Positions 51,401 through 58,411 of a stretch of 64,000 bases of DNA are shown piece after piece. This DNA is from Blattamonas nauphoetae (Eukaryota; Preaxostyla; Oxymonadida). Positions within the stretch are counted from its first letter, which is position 1, and each line of letters starts with the position of its first letter. Where the stretch lies: contig JARBJD010000168.1 in the NCBI GenBank assembly GCA_033064195.1, positions 1-64,000 of the forward strand, in the 5' to 3' direction. The notes beneath the pieces were generated by a model. It saw only the letters and a program-made list of their open reading frames with translations. It made no database searches and had not been told where the DNA came from. A program made the position numbers and the translations under genes.

Positions 51401-52356
51401 TGAATGGGGAGAGGGATGCGGGAGGGAGAGAGGGGAGGGGATGGATGGGGGGAAGGAACGCCGAAAAACCAAATTCTGACAACTATCACATCATCATCAC
51501 CGAATCCAGTTTCACAAACAACAGAAACACGTCCATCGCGCTGTACTACTCGTCAGCTCTCATCCAAACCACAAATTTCTCCTCAAACTCCGTCTCATTC
51601 AACTCGAACAAAGTCAGCATGGCCGCCGGCTGCCGAACAGCCAAACTGCACGTTCACAACGGATGTGGCTTCTCACCTCAACGCAATCTTCTCTGCAACC
51701 CACAATGCAATCTCAACCATCCTTCACCTGACGGCTTCCTTGGCTGTTACACTGTCCTTCCATCCAACTTGGAGGCGAGCGTGGAGGAGATGGATTACAC
51801 TCTCTGGCCGTCTCTTCAGGCGTTTCATATCAAAGCGGAAGGATTGCTCGAACTGACTCCAAAGGCGATGATTTCGGCGACAGATCTGAGCAACAAGACG
51901 TCGAATGCGGAGACGCGACGGAGAACGAACAGATATCCAAAGCATGCGATGAGGAATGATGACAAAGGAACGATTCAGTTGGATGTATCGTTCAGCACAG
52001 GCTCAACCGACACTGTGATCATCCCACAGACAAATCTCTCCACTCTCTCCAAAAGCATTCCTGCAGAGCTGTTTTTCTATCTTTCGAGCGATGGTGGGAA
52101 CACATGGAGCTCTGACGCAGCGATCATCACGATCAAACAACAGAAAACAATGAATCGATACATCGTTGTGATTTTGGGAGCCTCTCTCGGAACTGTCGCT
52201 GTTGCAGCTGGCCTCATCATCATTATGTGTTGTGTGTACCACCACAGACAGAAGAACAAGCTTGACAGATGGCATCGCATGCAGAAAGGATATCAAGAGA
52301 TGGTCACCGCTCCACTCCACAAATTTGATGACAACTCGGCTTACTACGATTATTGA
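39457..52356 (+). CDS. Giant modular beta-helix adhesin-like membrane protein (4,299 residues)
   Basis: Intronless 12.9-kb frame. The start is the ATG at 39457, which opens a clear signal peptide (MQYLSLFLFFVSLSAPINAQ). The ectodomain has 13 modules of roughly 230-300 residues. Each is marked by CG-x4-PC (one, CGDTLAC, lacks the proline) and, in most, by a later LWGxD box and a GEWVF-type strand. Two module types alternate: type A with NFEILSN and GKITA, and type B with ITIPxxMDL. After about residue 3300 come shorter Pmp-like beta-helix coils (SxFxNCSS, GGA). The C-terminus has a transmembrane helix (about 4235-4262, IVVILGASLGTVAVAAGLII) and a short basic tail ending in DDNSAYYDY, with no kinase domain. 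It probably acts in adhesion or sensing at the cell surface; the ligand is unknown. A glycine-rich insertion near 3982-4000 is odd. Confidence 0.85.
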   Translation: MQYLSLFLFFVSLSAPINAQHTQSPILATKTDMNQDYSIFPTKHSINAEGSIYLRSDGMDNENCGSEESPCLSLNTAVAALSTNNEIIIDDDYSLSTDFTSPNLEWVLTQSTTGSLTLSGEGCMIISAKKTKMTHRALDISLKPGDGVTHPLYRVESGTMVFSECTLTLSTQSIKSFIEVSNGKLILQENCAIIATSLKSPFLSVTGGTAELSPVTTWTAHSLETELIILTRGTVGLTSQTLLVDSSSTDKLFNVEGGIFTIQSCQVGNATMGVPVTLTSISGGVLTLSETNTLSIVTPFSPLFSISSGNLNVEPGTEITHSLDTRSAPLVILRNTGTGSFTKTTIPEMTLSSSGGLFSLSDSSSLSLTEITFRNIQNLGTGSLLTSTSSGSLTLQTMEFQSISTSNSGSVLNMASSGTLSMTEVSFTDNSCGSSGKGRSVFIDHSSLSKNKLVLSSVTVTSSTTIGEHEIFFKGKNVGQVVNSEWASFIGTESAQTQTTLSAFWGQDTADSSQTGPLAYSLYPFTSGSLHVREGFWDHTNCGKETLPCSSIEFGLSKVGVDSSTVLVDSDNTLDDLMSISSIETTMKGTTEPTPTVSVSSNGRIAVKVPFSLSLLRFVGASAKTTPLLVLSTGSLSIESCSFSNLQSSTSSVLSASLSSSCSLTITSTSFVSCSSSQSDGGVVWIEAAPNTPPSSLILHATFSECKCGTGKTGEWVFVNGSRLSALIVPSSWSTTTAGLTHNLDKSKLWGADSEPTHQQFASESLLMHLLTYSAASVFVGVELGRDVVGCGEETSPCASLATGFAHLDSSETTVLTILDSTSLNFEILSNRTSQTMTGREDPQKGLTVETDGKITANANTLFFSFLSFTTEVPSFSHSLFTLSSSASLHLTSCSFSSFSSTTNGSILSGSLGATQMLKLHTITFSNCHSTLNGESIHLNMSSCTSSTNYKMISLSFLPLTPPSTHFWILGTDFSSFIIPSKWIGSYSDATYQELWCEPTDSSPQHSLMAYFVLIIDTVIIKGSGTDDETCGSVFLPCKTVKGGYEQISSKTGEMILFVMSDCDFGVNITIPSQMDLTIEGDEAATTAPIIALSPTDGVHAITTSLKLSALTFSSSSQSSASFITITSTSQLTIKSCSFIGVDCSERGSVVSGALSDQKPFSITNTTFSNCRSDGDGGVIHLVAEESTPSSNLVLKASFVDCACGEGCRGDWVFVEGTDLVNLIEPSNWEGTFNTLSFAADKNKLWGIDTTRSDQNYGNSTLLVYLLFFSGENISVSSEQGLDVLGCGEESTPCQSISHSLTHLAVGETNELTLRGSLALNFEMLSNRTNLKVSGRLDPPDLKVEADGKITATENTMMFDTIHFISEETISRSFIFVSDSAIFTIQISDFTGFSSSSSGSVLSAALTLSSSLTVTGCSFFDSNSTENGGIMFISCPDDFPSTSLVLSDLTFSSTCSCAEGKHGEWIFIEASDLLNLLVVDDWSVTVSDLQQPADNNKVWGSDISKAEQRYESTTLLVYLMAFSSDKVWVSADEGLDVVGCGDEPTPCQTLSTSFARLSDDETSTLTLLSSVSLNFEILSNHTKLILLSPESSPHSIDVEEGGKVTADANELSLSYLLFSTSQQVITHSFITLTNTALLSITHCHFSGFHSSVSGSVISAVLTMSSCLLIENCDFKECSSTADGGVISVSCHPTFPSTNLTISSSFDSASSCAAGKLGEWVYVTGTDLSQLIVPQKWSTTIQNLKQPTDNNKLWGLDANRAGESFESVSLLVYLLNFVGDDVWVTSVNGKDEIGCGEEQTPCATLSTAITHLNDAETNTITILDSATLNFELLSNHTSQTFTGLEEPRKEVSVTSDPAITITSNEINLSFLSFLSSNTDLSRSLITITADGSLSITNSSFSSFHSSQNGTIISGSLGETQHLLLRFVSFLQCTSSTNASSVFLDMSACTASTEYDMKSLSFSEMGEESKPHVLLLGTDFKSFIVPSKWRGSFSESDSCSLWSVDTAADRSESLLVYLIEVTNRINVGGPNEVDADPCGTKERPCKTVGFGFTMVSDWAEPIVISVNDDSVFQSEMTITIDKNLTIVGDQSLEPPPTVSNALGDSITITQGILTLKYLSFNPGVQLTNPFLRFTNKGFLTIVECFFVGFEGTCEGPVLSTVMDTTAVISITETSFDSCSSTQNSGVIKIATVGVIPSSSLVLKATFTNCESSETLRGTWVCVVGENLVDFIDQTNWEGTYESLTFESDKSRLWGIDSSRSGKCFGESTLLVYLKQFSADSIYISAAEGMDVIGCGEETSPCASLATGFERLDSSETTVLTILDSTSLNFEILSNRTSQTMTGREDPQKGLTVETDGKITANANTLFFSFLSFTTEVPSFSHSLFTLSSSASLHLTSCSFSSFSSTTNGSILSGSLGATQILKLHTITFTNCHSTLNGKSVHLNMSSCTSSTDYEMISLTFNPFSSSSHHVWIFGSNFSSYIKPSKWTDSFSRDRTNELWCEHAKDSTQHTLTVYFYDVTNTVLVDGTEGRDVPLCGDTLACKTIAGAYQQIRDKAGQIYLVVNTSCNFNVEITIPIDMDLIIRKDVKVDTSPTITLLPTDGVTIVTTSFSLINMTINTSSDGGRSFIVLENNGGLTIESCSFQGLVRSEAGSVVSGTLGASKMFSIEDTTFTKCRSDGNGGVVNLIVEGNTLPTSLVLKASFMDCACGEGCCGDWVFIERTNLVELIQPTNWEGTYEALSFATDKNKLWGIDSSLSGSRFEEASLLVYLLDYSSPSIWTSSSEGRNFIGCGEEGTPCQALGFAKTHLQLNDSDVLTILDSGKLDSLFACESISLTVTGTTEPLKIIEVFEDGQITASQFPATFSFLSFTTEVQVFGRSLFTITQTGSLSLLSCRVVGFHSTVSGSVVSASLSLTSSLIVRACSFSTCSSTKDGGVISLSCPSNFPSSNLVIDSTFDSTCTCSTERSGEWVFISAHNFSTLLAPTNWTATVTGLSQPSENNKLWGHDSAYSGAPFNNVTLLLYLVNYSSDTVYVSKGSKSNDIGCGSETFPCQTISVAVAKLNSADLSAVIVLDSADLNSTLQSASKNFILTGAATPQKQIPVLAPGSVKSDKNTMTLSFLSFSTNLPSFSRSLVTITKTGSLTLQNCSFSKFSSNVSGSVISMSSTATTPCLLIQNCHFSECKSARNGGVMSLSFPANFPSSGLVIDSIFDPTCTCSSGYFGEWIYLTGRGFSSLLAPSNWTATVNGLSQPTDNNKLWGNDTTASPSTFKNVTLLLYLVTYSSETVFASSNGLDLRGCGAQATPCLTLATSLTKLIGQDEPTIRVVTQVSLSQSFTSPSSGLVLKGEEEKTTKFEMLSSGRISVTKSSLSLSSFAFTVTATRQTVPFTVSADGVLHIENCSFANYTCSADIAFISVLNSASLAISQSRFTNITVHTTRPIILSSSTGPLSIDETKFESCVACVSTSKGTLELSKSVFSFCLVSLDGLISYATEDPIQTTTLLLNECTFENITHSSSQSDSAIIHTSQSLTITNTNFTTCTKSLLTVINVNGTPTSMPTVEISGSIFDSTGENLLETGSFITINMSDSVTIANSTFQHIQSSTDGSIMLIANSTSATLDSLIVSNVSTTAEGLFTLVNISSTTSIRSCKLDRTISQYSTFVIASSSCTVNISSTNFTECVATVGSGVLYSTTHLLCEHCAFRNCYGLFAADSIFIADPNGLQEVTVSVVNCSFDGPGSDIRRRGACLSFQNTSSVVLKTLRFAGIHTQSIQGGAVMCRQTKTFVCEACSFDRIQSSFGSGMYIYEVEQSVSISLSNFTNCSSSQRAGALSFRFALVPSNLNVINCIFTNCTSLMSAGAAIIHSDTGSASDTSTVRICTFSGCEFIGCSSLQGGALHLVWNSVHPAQIVKLLSSQFSGNTATNSGGSVYVEEKYSDSSTVNGSLIIEQSTFLSNECQNRDKWENKAILLETICGGAIYALADTPTMNGERDAGGREGRGWMGGRNAEKPNSDNYHIIITESSFTNNRNTSIALYYSSALIQTTNFSSNSVSFNSNKVSMAAGCRTAKLHVHNGCGFSPQRNLLCNPQCNLNHPSPDGFLGCYTVLPSNLEASVEEMDYTLWPSLQAFHIKAEGLLELTPKAMISATDLSNKTSNAETRRRTNRYPKHAMRNDDKGTIQLDVSFSTGSTDTVIIPQTNLSTLSKSIPAELFFYLSSDGGNTWSSDAAIITIKQQKTMNRYIVVILGASLGTVAVAAGLIIIMCCVYHHRQKNKLDRWHRMQKGYQEMVTAPLHKFDDNSAYYDY
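41800..42350 (+). repeat. Intragenic repeat unit, first copy (module 3)
   Basis: Nearly identical at DNA level to 46303-46853, exactly 4,503 bp downstream and in frame. It encodes the CGEETSPC...NFEILSN...GKITANAN module. Confidence 0.8.
46303..46853 (+). repeat. Intragenic repeat unit, second copy (module 9)
   Basis: Partner of 41800-42350. The following modules (4/10, 5/11) keep the 4,503-bp spacing but are far more diverged, and module 6/12 is offset by one more codon. Confidence 0.8.
51406..51454 (+). other. G-rich tract with G-quadruplex potential inside the adhesin gene
   Basis: Seven or more runs of three to six G on the coding strand within 49 bp (GGGG, GGG, GGG, GGG, GGGG, GGGG, GGGGGG). 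It is in frame and encodes a Gly/Arg-rich stretch (ERDAGGREGRGWMGG) unlike the Ser/Thr/Cys-rich beta-helix around it. Confidence 0.65.
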
Positions 52357-52620
52357 CTAACAATCTTGTTTTTTCATACTTATCTTGTTCTTGTACTTAA
52401 TCTCATTTCATGAATGTGTGAATTTCTGCTGGATGGGAGAAAAATCGTTCGATGTGGATGGAAATGTCCACTCACAAGAAAAATGGGTCTTGATCAAGTC
52501 CTCACAACAAAGATTCAAAACATCTTCTCATTTCCAATGATCTTAACTTAGTCCCAGTTGCGATCGAAGTGAATTAAAAGTGAAGTGGCAAAGAAAAGAG
52601 TCATCCGGATGGAGAGACAA
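52357..52620. other. Convergent intergenic spacer
   Basis: 264 bp between the 3' ends of the + strand adhesin and a - strand gene. Nothing recognised. Confidence 0.5.
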
Positions 52621-53856
52621 TCAGTCGCTGTCTGTTTCATCATCGTATTCGCTGGTTTCTTCTTCTTCGTCTTCTGTGTCGTCTTCATTTTCGGCTTGAC
52701 TGGTTTCTTCTTCCCTTTCACCAGATTCTTCTTCATGTACACCGTATTCTTCTTCATATACAGTGTCTTCTTCGACATCGGCTTCAGTGTATTGCACATT
52801 CAATCCCAGTAGTTGTGAGATGAGGTTACAGTCTCGAACAGCATCTCTTCCTATACGTCCTTTCTTTTTGTGCATAAATATTTGTTCGAGAGTGTCTTCG
52901 AAGCCTTCCGAAAACAGAGCTTGGAGCATCCGTTTTGCAGATTGGGCCACTTCTGGGCCATGTTTCTTCCATTCCGTGAGCAAATTGTAGATGTCGCGGA
53001 GAGTGCTTAGAAAATGATAGCTACTTTGGACAGATGCGAGTCGACTTGAGACTGTCATCACAACTGGAGATGCAAGAACAAACTCCAACAATGGAGGATG
53101 AATTGGGCCTCTTAAAAGGAGTTTGTTCAAGAAAAATGTGAAGGTGATTTCAAGCCATTCACTGAGGGCGTTGATGTGTTGACAGAGAAAGTGGAGATAT
53201 TGCGACGATGGGACGATAACTTTGCGCATAACGAATTCAGAACCTTTGGGTTGGTCTTGTGGGTCGGTGAGGGAGGATTTTTTATCCTGATAAGGTTTGA
53301 CAAATCCGAGAGACCAGTGTAGGGTTTCAACGAGAATTACGTAGAAATCTGGATAAGACGCTATGGGAAAAGTCTGAGGACGAAATATTGTCAATGTTTT
53401 GGAGAAATAATCATTTTTCAGGAGATCCAATTGATGACTGGGGGTTAATGTCGAGAACACCTTCATTGAGAATGGCACAGCTGCAGATGCAATGGCCGTG
53501 TGTGGTGATGAAACAAGCGTGAGAACACTGTCAAGAAAGCCAGAGGATGTTCCGTTGCGGCTCGGAACAAGTTCTGCAAGATTCTTGTTTGAGTCTGTTG
53601 AAGGCAGGTACAAATGTTTGAAACTCTCAAGGATAAGGACAGCCTTGCCTTGCTGAATTTCATCAAACGGATATTTGACTTCGACAAGCGAGACAAGCGA
53701 GTTGTATCTTTTGAATTTGTCCGTTAATGACATCTTTGAGTATGGATTGTCATTCAGGAAAAGATCTCCAGACTCTGAAACAGACGATTTAATAGTAGAC
53801 AACTGTGATGAGGTTTGGCCTGTGGAGGCACGTAAATGTCCACTTGCCTCTTCCAT
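52621..53856 (-). CDS. Lineage-specific helical repeat protein with acidic tail
   Basis: A 411-residue protein of no known function. It is predicted all-helical (ARM/HEAT-like). Family marks are SLVSLVEVKYPFD near 50, SSGFLDSVLTLVSS near 105, FVLASPVVMTVSSRL near 260 and GPEVAQSAKRMLQALFSEGFEDTLEQI near 305. The last 55 residues are almost all Glu/Asp with a few Tyr and Ser, a disordered acidic tail absent from the neighbour at 54451. The ATG at 53856 is the first in frame. The neighbouring gene shares the same core, so the pair arose by tandem duplication. Confidence 0.7.
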   Translation of the reverse strand: MEEASGHLRASTGQTSSQLSTIKSSVSESGDLFLNDNPYSKMSLTDKFKRYNSLVSLVEVKYPFDEIQQGKAVLILESFKHLYLPSTDSNKNLAELVPSRNGTSSGFLDSVLTLVSSPHTAIASAAVPFSMKVFSTLTPSHQLDLLKNDYFSKTLTIFRPQTFPIASYPDFYVILVETLHWSLGFVKPYQDKKSSLTDPQDQPKGSEFVMRKVIVPSSQYLHFLCQHINALSEWLEITFTFFLNKLLLRGPIHPPLLEFVLASPVVMTVSSRLASVQSSYHFLSTLRDIYNLLTEWKKHGPEVAQSAKRMLQALFSEGFEDTLEQIFMHKKKGRIGRDAVRDCNLISQLLGLNVQYTEADVEEDTVYEEEYGVHEEESGEREEETSQAENEDDTEDEEEETSEYDDETDSD

Positions 53857-54218
53857 TATCGATTCAGCTAGATCATGCCATTATTTTATGAATGATTGAT
53901 GAAAATGAACAATCGCTTATGACAGACATTGAATGGAAATACTCGACAAAGGCCATGCGGAAAGCGAGATTGGAAGACAATTAGGACTGAGATGGATTGG
54001 ATTCACGGAGGAAGTGTGAAGAAAGAAAAACAGAATAAGACGCGGATCACATGAACAGAATAATTCCAAAATAACACAACACATCTAAAGGACATCGAGG
54101 ACAATGGTGAGATGGCAAAAATGCGGGGCGTATCCTGTTTCAACGAGATAAACGAGTTGTTTTTGAGTGACGGTGAAAAGTCGAGATTGGGAAATATAGT
54201 GTGGTCACAATACATCAT
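53857..54218. other. Intergenic spacer
   Basis: No supported gene; AT-rich, probably the 5' flank of the 52621-53856 gene. Confidence 0.4.
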
Positions 54219-54433
54219 TCAGAGATGTAACGAATTGTTTGGAGAGAGGACGGTTGACGATGTGACAGTCAAAGACAGACGCGTTGAGGACGACCAACCC
54301 AAAAGAGCAGACCATTTCTGGACGATTGGAGGCAATACCAGTATCTGTTCATCTGCACCAGCAATCAAAGTATTTGCAGCATCCGAGGAGAGTCCGCAGA
54401 TATGAGTAGAGTCATTCGAGAGAGGCAGCTTCG
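54219..54433 (-). other. Unidentified open stretch, possible exon or remnant
   Basis: A minus-strand frame of about 70 codons without an ATG (contains THICGLSSDAANTLIAGADE and WSALLGWSSS). Composition looks protein-like rather than random, but I recognise no family. It could be an exon or decayed piece; a short frame on the other strand (54112-54405) is equally unproven. Confidence 0.25.
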
Positions 54434-54450
54434 ATGTGAAATCTTAGATC

Positions 54451-55551
54451 TCAATCTTCAGTGATTTCCACATTCGATCCCAGCAATTGTGAGAGAGTGT
54501 GACAATATTTGACAATTTTTAAGCCATTATAGCTGCCTTTATCATACATCGATATCTGTTCGAGTGTGTCTTTGAAGCTTTCTGAAAACAGAGCTCGCAT
54601 CATCCGTTTCCCAGATAGGGCCACTTCTGGGCCATATTTCTTCCAATCTCCGAGTGAATTGTTGACGTTGATGAGAGGAACCCAGAGACGATAATTGTCT
54701 TCGAAGAATGAGAGACAACTTGAGAATGTCATCGCAATCGGAGAAGCGAGGACAAACTCCAGTGTTTGACGATGGAATGGGCAGATTCGAATGAGAATGC
54801 TCAAAAGAGCCATAAAAGAACGGAACAAGTCTCCATAGAGGACGTAACGATTTGAGATCAGAAATGTCACAAATTGGGACGATGGGATCACGGTCTTTTG
54901 AAAGATCATTTCGCAATAATTGGATTGCTCGGCTGCTGCAGTGATGCCGAGAAAGGTGAGATAAGCCGGATCTGCGAGGTCGAGGCAGTTGTCGATGATT
55001 TTGATCAGATTGTCCAATATCTCTTCATTTCCTGAGATTGACAGTGTGTGAGGTTGAATAATCACGAAGACGTTGCTGATAAGATGTAGCTCCACGAGAC
55101 TAGATCGAATTTCGGACGATGATAAGGTGATCGTTTTGTTCAAAAACGACAACACTGCGACAATCACAGTCGAGTGGGAAGATGACAACAGAGTCAGGAG
55201 GCTATCAACAAAGCCAGAAGGTGATTCATCTGAAGAGGGAACGAGATCTATGACGAGTTTCACCGTAAGACCGAATTCACCCCTTTTTGGTTCGAGGCCC
55301 TTCAGAAATTGGACAGCTTTGTCTTGAAGGGCATTGTCGAATGGGTATTCAGCTTTCACAAGAGCAACAAGCGAACAGTAAACTCTTGATGTGTCCTCGA
55401 ATGACAATCTTGAGTTCACATCGAAATGCAGGAATGGTTCTTGCAATGTGTTCAACATTGAAGGAGATTCCTGTGAATGAGTCAAACAAGAATCAATTGT
55501 TGTGTTCAAAGCAACTGTTTCGAATTCCATAGACAAATCAAAAATGATCAT
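54451..55551 (-). CDS. Lineage-specific helical repeat protein, paralogue of 52621-53856
   Basis: A 366-residue protein from the ATG at 55551 (the ATG at 55530 is also possible). The shared core with the neighbour includes CSLVALVKAEYPFD, PSGFVDSLLTLLSSSH, FVLASPIAMTFSSCL and GPEVALSGKRMMRALFSESF, all in the same order and spacing. It ends soon after LLGSNVEITED, where the neighbour adds its acidic tail. Function unknown; a helical-repeat scaffold is the best guess from the pattern. Confidence 0.7.
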   Translation of the reverse strand: MIIFDLSMEFETVALNTTIDSCLTHSQESPSMLNTLQEPFLHFDVNSRLSFEDTSRVYCSLVALVKAEYPFDNALQDKAVQFLKGLEPKRGEFGLTVKLVIDLVPSSDESPSGFVDSLLTLLSSSHSTVIVAVLSFLNKTITLSSSEIRSSLVELHLISNVFVIIQPHTLSISGNEEILDNLIKIIDNCLDLADPAYLTFLGITAAAEQSNYCEMIFQKTVIPSSQFVTFLISNRYVLYGDLFRSFMALLSILIRICPFHRQTLEFVLASPIAMTFSSCLSFFEDNYRLWVPLINVNNSLGDWKKYGPEVALSGKRMMRALFSESFKDTLEQISMYDKGSYNGLKIVKYCHTLSQLLGSNVEITED

Positions 55552-55848
55552 CCCATCGTTCAACGATTGGACGATCAGTCTCGTGTTTAAGGAAAGAACT
55601 CATATCTACAACCCGTGATGCGAAACATGATTATCATTCCGGAAAACATGACCAATACGTTATCAACGAACATTTCTGGTGATGCGAAGCATCATAACAA
55701 GAATGACAACAATTAAACGCGTCGTTCGAGCTCTGTCAGCCCACATGTGCCTCTCGATTAGATTTGAGAGGGTGTGGTCTTCAAGTGTCCGCTGTTCTGT
55801 TTCAGCAGAGAGAGGGGTGATTTGGAAGAAATATGGATAAATGGGCAA
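55552..55848. other. Intergenic spacer
   Basis: About 300 bp without a supported gene. Confidence 0.4.
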
Positions 55849-56626
55849 TTATGTTTTGATATTTCCATTCGAATAATTCTTGAGATATCTGAAAGCCATC
55901 TTTCGAACATTCTGGTGCTTATTATGGAGCTGGAGTTCAATCTGTTCGTCCCACCCTTCTTGATGAAGACTTACTTGTAGTAAATGATAAAAACGACCGG
56001 ATTTTCGTTTTAGTGATTTCATAGTTTCATTGATTGACTCCAAAGATGATTCTACACAATGAGAATTCGCTTCGTGATCGATGGATCTGGTGAGCATCGC
56101 TGAAAGGTTCATTTGGACAATTTTCCACGCAAACGGGGAGTATTTGATGGTGATCTCACAAAGAAGAGGCGTGCACCCTTCTGAGAACGGCCTGCAACGA
56201 GTGTCAATCACGATGCGAGTGAATTGAGGATGGTCCAAAGGGAGGAGGGGAAGAATTGAATTAAATGGGATAATGCTTGTATGGATAAGGTGCTTAAACA
56301 ATGAGAGACATTGGTTTACCAGTTTTGGATGTTTGGATGTGGGAATTGTCATCTCAGAAAAGTAGAGGCTGAAAAGTCGAGGGACAAGAGGTTTTAGAAC
56401 ATCAAAAGCCTGTTCACGAATTTCTTGAATTGGCGTTGGATATTGACTGTGATTTTCTATGAGATAAACAATGATTGAGTGAGAAAATGCGAATCTTTGA
56501 GATCACACGGCTGATAGCACGAGCAAGAGATTTAATTGCAGCTTTAACCTCGTAATACTCTGGAAAGTTATTGATTGAGGTTGTACGTGTTGTCATCTGG
56601 GAGTCGGTCACCATTCTTGTGTGCAT
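55849..56626 (-). CDS. Lineage-specific helical protein (two exons visible, 5' end uncertain)
   Basis: Exon 56626-56509, a 52-nt intron 56508-56457 (GTGTGA...CATAG), then exon 56456-55849; the join keeps the frame (LARAIS, then QNHSQYPTPIQE). The product is at least 241 residues and helical, of the same broad family as its neighbours. I use the ATG at 56626. The frame is open further upstream (to about 56705, with SIIHEINHKVTPTISLK), and that part resembles the fragment at 57350-57630, so the true 5' end is probably another exon. The last 167 codons are an uninterrupted frame (MTIPTSKHPKLVNQCLSLF ... YLKNYSNGNIKT). Function unknown. Confidence 0.5.
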
Positions 56627-56818
56627 TTTTGATGACTGATCAGACTCACTCTTTATCTTCAATGAGATTGTTGGGGTGACTTTATGGTTTATTTCATGTA
56701 TTATCGAATGTATTGCTCACGTTATAAAACAATAATTGATAACTGTACAACGTGAAGGATAGATCCGATAGAACAAAACAAGAAAGTGTCTCAACAACTG
56801 CACTACTCGCTTTCCAAC

Positions 56819-57301
56819 TTATTCTTTTGCTCCAACTCCTGCTATCGGATCATTGGGAGGCACCTGTTGATGCTTACTTTCGTTTAGTCGTGCTTTTTCG
56901 ATTTCTTGCTTGATCTCTTTTTTGAGTTCTTCCGGACTGAGAAACGAAGGAATTGGGCAAGGGGAACTTGTTCTGTTGTGAGCTTGCAAGTCATTTAAGA
57001 TTTGTGTGAGAACTTGTCTTTCAATTTCCGCTTTCTCGGCTTCTGGATGACGAACCTTACAGTCCGCTGTTCCTTGCATGCATTTCCGCTTTCGTTCGGA
57101 AATAATAGCGTCACATTCCATCTTTATTCGTTCCTCGATTGCTTCTTCAGAGTATTCAGTGGGGGCGCAAAGCCTTGTTGTGGGTTCACGGAGAACTTGA
57201 TCCCATGTCTTCCCCTCCTTTGATTCGTGGTAATAGGTTGTCAGACTGTGGTCTTTAGCATCAGCTGGATCATTTGTGGGACGATACATGATGTTTGACA
57301 T
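56819..57301 (-). CDS. Unknown 160-residue protein
   Basis: Charged, mostly helical protein beginning MSNIMYRPTNDPADAKDH. The middle has a Cys-containing region (KMECDAIISERKRKCMQG, then ADCKVRHPEAEKAEIERQ). A basic/acidic helix near the end (SPEELKKEIKQEIEKARL) could form a short coiled coil. No family recognised. It has a clean ATG and a TAA stop. It sits between a helical-family gene and a fragment of the same family, so it may have been inserted there or may itself have lost 5' exons. Confidence 0.55.
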   Translation of the reverse strand: MSNIMYRPTNDPADAKDHSLTTYYHESKEGKTWDQVLREPTTRLCAPTEYSEEAIEERIKMECDAIISERKRKCMQGTADCKVRHPEAEKAEIERQVLTQILNDLQAHNRTSSPCPIPSFLSPEELKKEIKQEIEKARLNESKHQQVPPNDPIAGVGAKE

Positions 57302-57349
57302 CTTGCGAATTTTTGGTTGCAGGAATCTGTGGCATCAACAGCCGGAAGA

Positions 57350-57630
57350 TCAGGTCGTGTGTTGAGAGCATATATTTCTTCCAGAAGACAATAAGGAGAT
57401 TGTTGAGGGTGTTTTGATAACGTTTTTGTCCATGATTATATGGTTTATTTCGTAAATGATGGACCAGGATGTGAGTCCCATTTTTCTGGATCTCTCTTCA
57501 GGTATCTCATCAGTGATCTTATAAATGAATCCACCGGATTTCCGGCAAAGCTTGAATACATTATTTGGAAAATCTCCTGGAAAGACGGCGCAGAGTTGGA
57601 TAAAAAAAGATAGCCTTGTTCTGAATCGCC
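57350..57630 (-). pseudogene. Fragment of the lineage-specific helical family
   Basis: A minus-strand open frame without an ATG (FFIQLCAVFPGDFPNNVF, KLCRKSGGFIYKITDE, LTSWSIIYEINHIIMDKN). The last part resembles the sequence upstream of the 55849-56626 gene (SIIHEINH...TPTISL). It is directly downstream of the RRM gene, with no start and no continuation, so I read it as a truncated family member or a stray exon. Confidence 0.4.
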
Positions 57631-57667
57631 GATTGAATATGTATATGAGAACTATGCGAAATGAGGG

Positions 57668-58279
57668 TTAGTTACGAGGGGCGGTCTGTTCTCGAGCGAT
57701 GGCAATGTGAATTTGACGATCAGAAAGGGTCAAATTCTCTCCAATTTTGAGAGCGGCTTGCTGTGCCTCTTGTGTGGTGAAGTCGACGAATCCATATCCA
57801 CGAGGTCGTCCATTGAATGAGGTCACAATTTTAACTTCCTTCACGGGGCATCCAGGGAATGCTGCTTTCAATTGTTCCTCGGTAATTGAGAATGGAAGAT
57901 TGCCGAGATGGACACGGGTCTTAGAAAGAGGAGCATTTGGATCAACCGGACGACGTTCACGACGAGGGCGGGGTGCACCACGGCCACGACCGCGACGGGG
58001 GCCACGACCGCGTGGGGGTCTTTCGCCAGGCTTTCTTTCGACGAGTGGGCGAGCGATTTCAACGCGGATTGTACGTCCGTCAATTTCCTTTCCGTTAATC
58101 TCATCAACAGCTTTCTTTGCATCAGCATCGGTGGCCATATCGATGAACCCAAAGCCAAGAGAGTGGTCGTTTCTTGATTTGATTGAAACGTTGGTCACAG
58201 CGCCGACTTTCTCGAAGGTTTCACCAAGGGTCTTGGCTGAGGTGCTGAATGAGAGGTTTCCAATGTACAGACGGGTCAT
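57668..58279 (-). CDS. RNA-binding protein with two RRM domains and an RGG linker
   Basis: A 203-residue nuclear or cytoplasmic RNA-binding protein. RRM1 (about 1-78) has RNP2 LYIGNL and RNP1 LGFGFIDM. A linker (about 82-112) rich in Arg, Gly and Pro follows (RGRGPRRGRGRGAPRPRR). RRM2 (about 119-197) has RNP2 VHLGNL and RNP1 RGYGFVDF. All key aromatic positions are present except that RNP2 of RRM2 has His in place of the first aromatic residue. The layout resembles small nucleolin/Gar2-type or SR-like proteins; which one cannot be settled from sequence alone. Intact ATG and TAA stop, no intron needed. It is the most conventional housekeeping gene in the window. Confidence 0.85.
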   Translation of the reverse strand: MTRLYIGNLSFSTSAKTLGETFEKVGAVTNVSIKSRNDHSLGFGFIDMATDADAKKAVDEINGKEIDGRTIRVEIARPLVERKPGERPPRGRGPRRGRGRGAPRPRRERRPVDPNAPLSKTRVHLGNLPFSITEEQLKAAFPGCPVKEVKIVTSFNGRPRGYGFVDFTTQEAQQAALKIGENLTLSDRQIHIAIAREQTAPRN

Positions 58280-58411
58280 GAGGGACAGTGTTTTGGGTTC
58301 GAGTGGTCTAGTTAGAGGAGAATCGAACTGCCCAAATAGGACATTCTCTCCCAGATTTGATCTGAGGTAATACCGGAATATCTCAAACTCTTCCGTCGTT
58401 TGTCAAGGATT

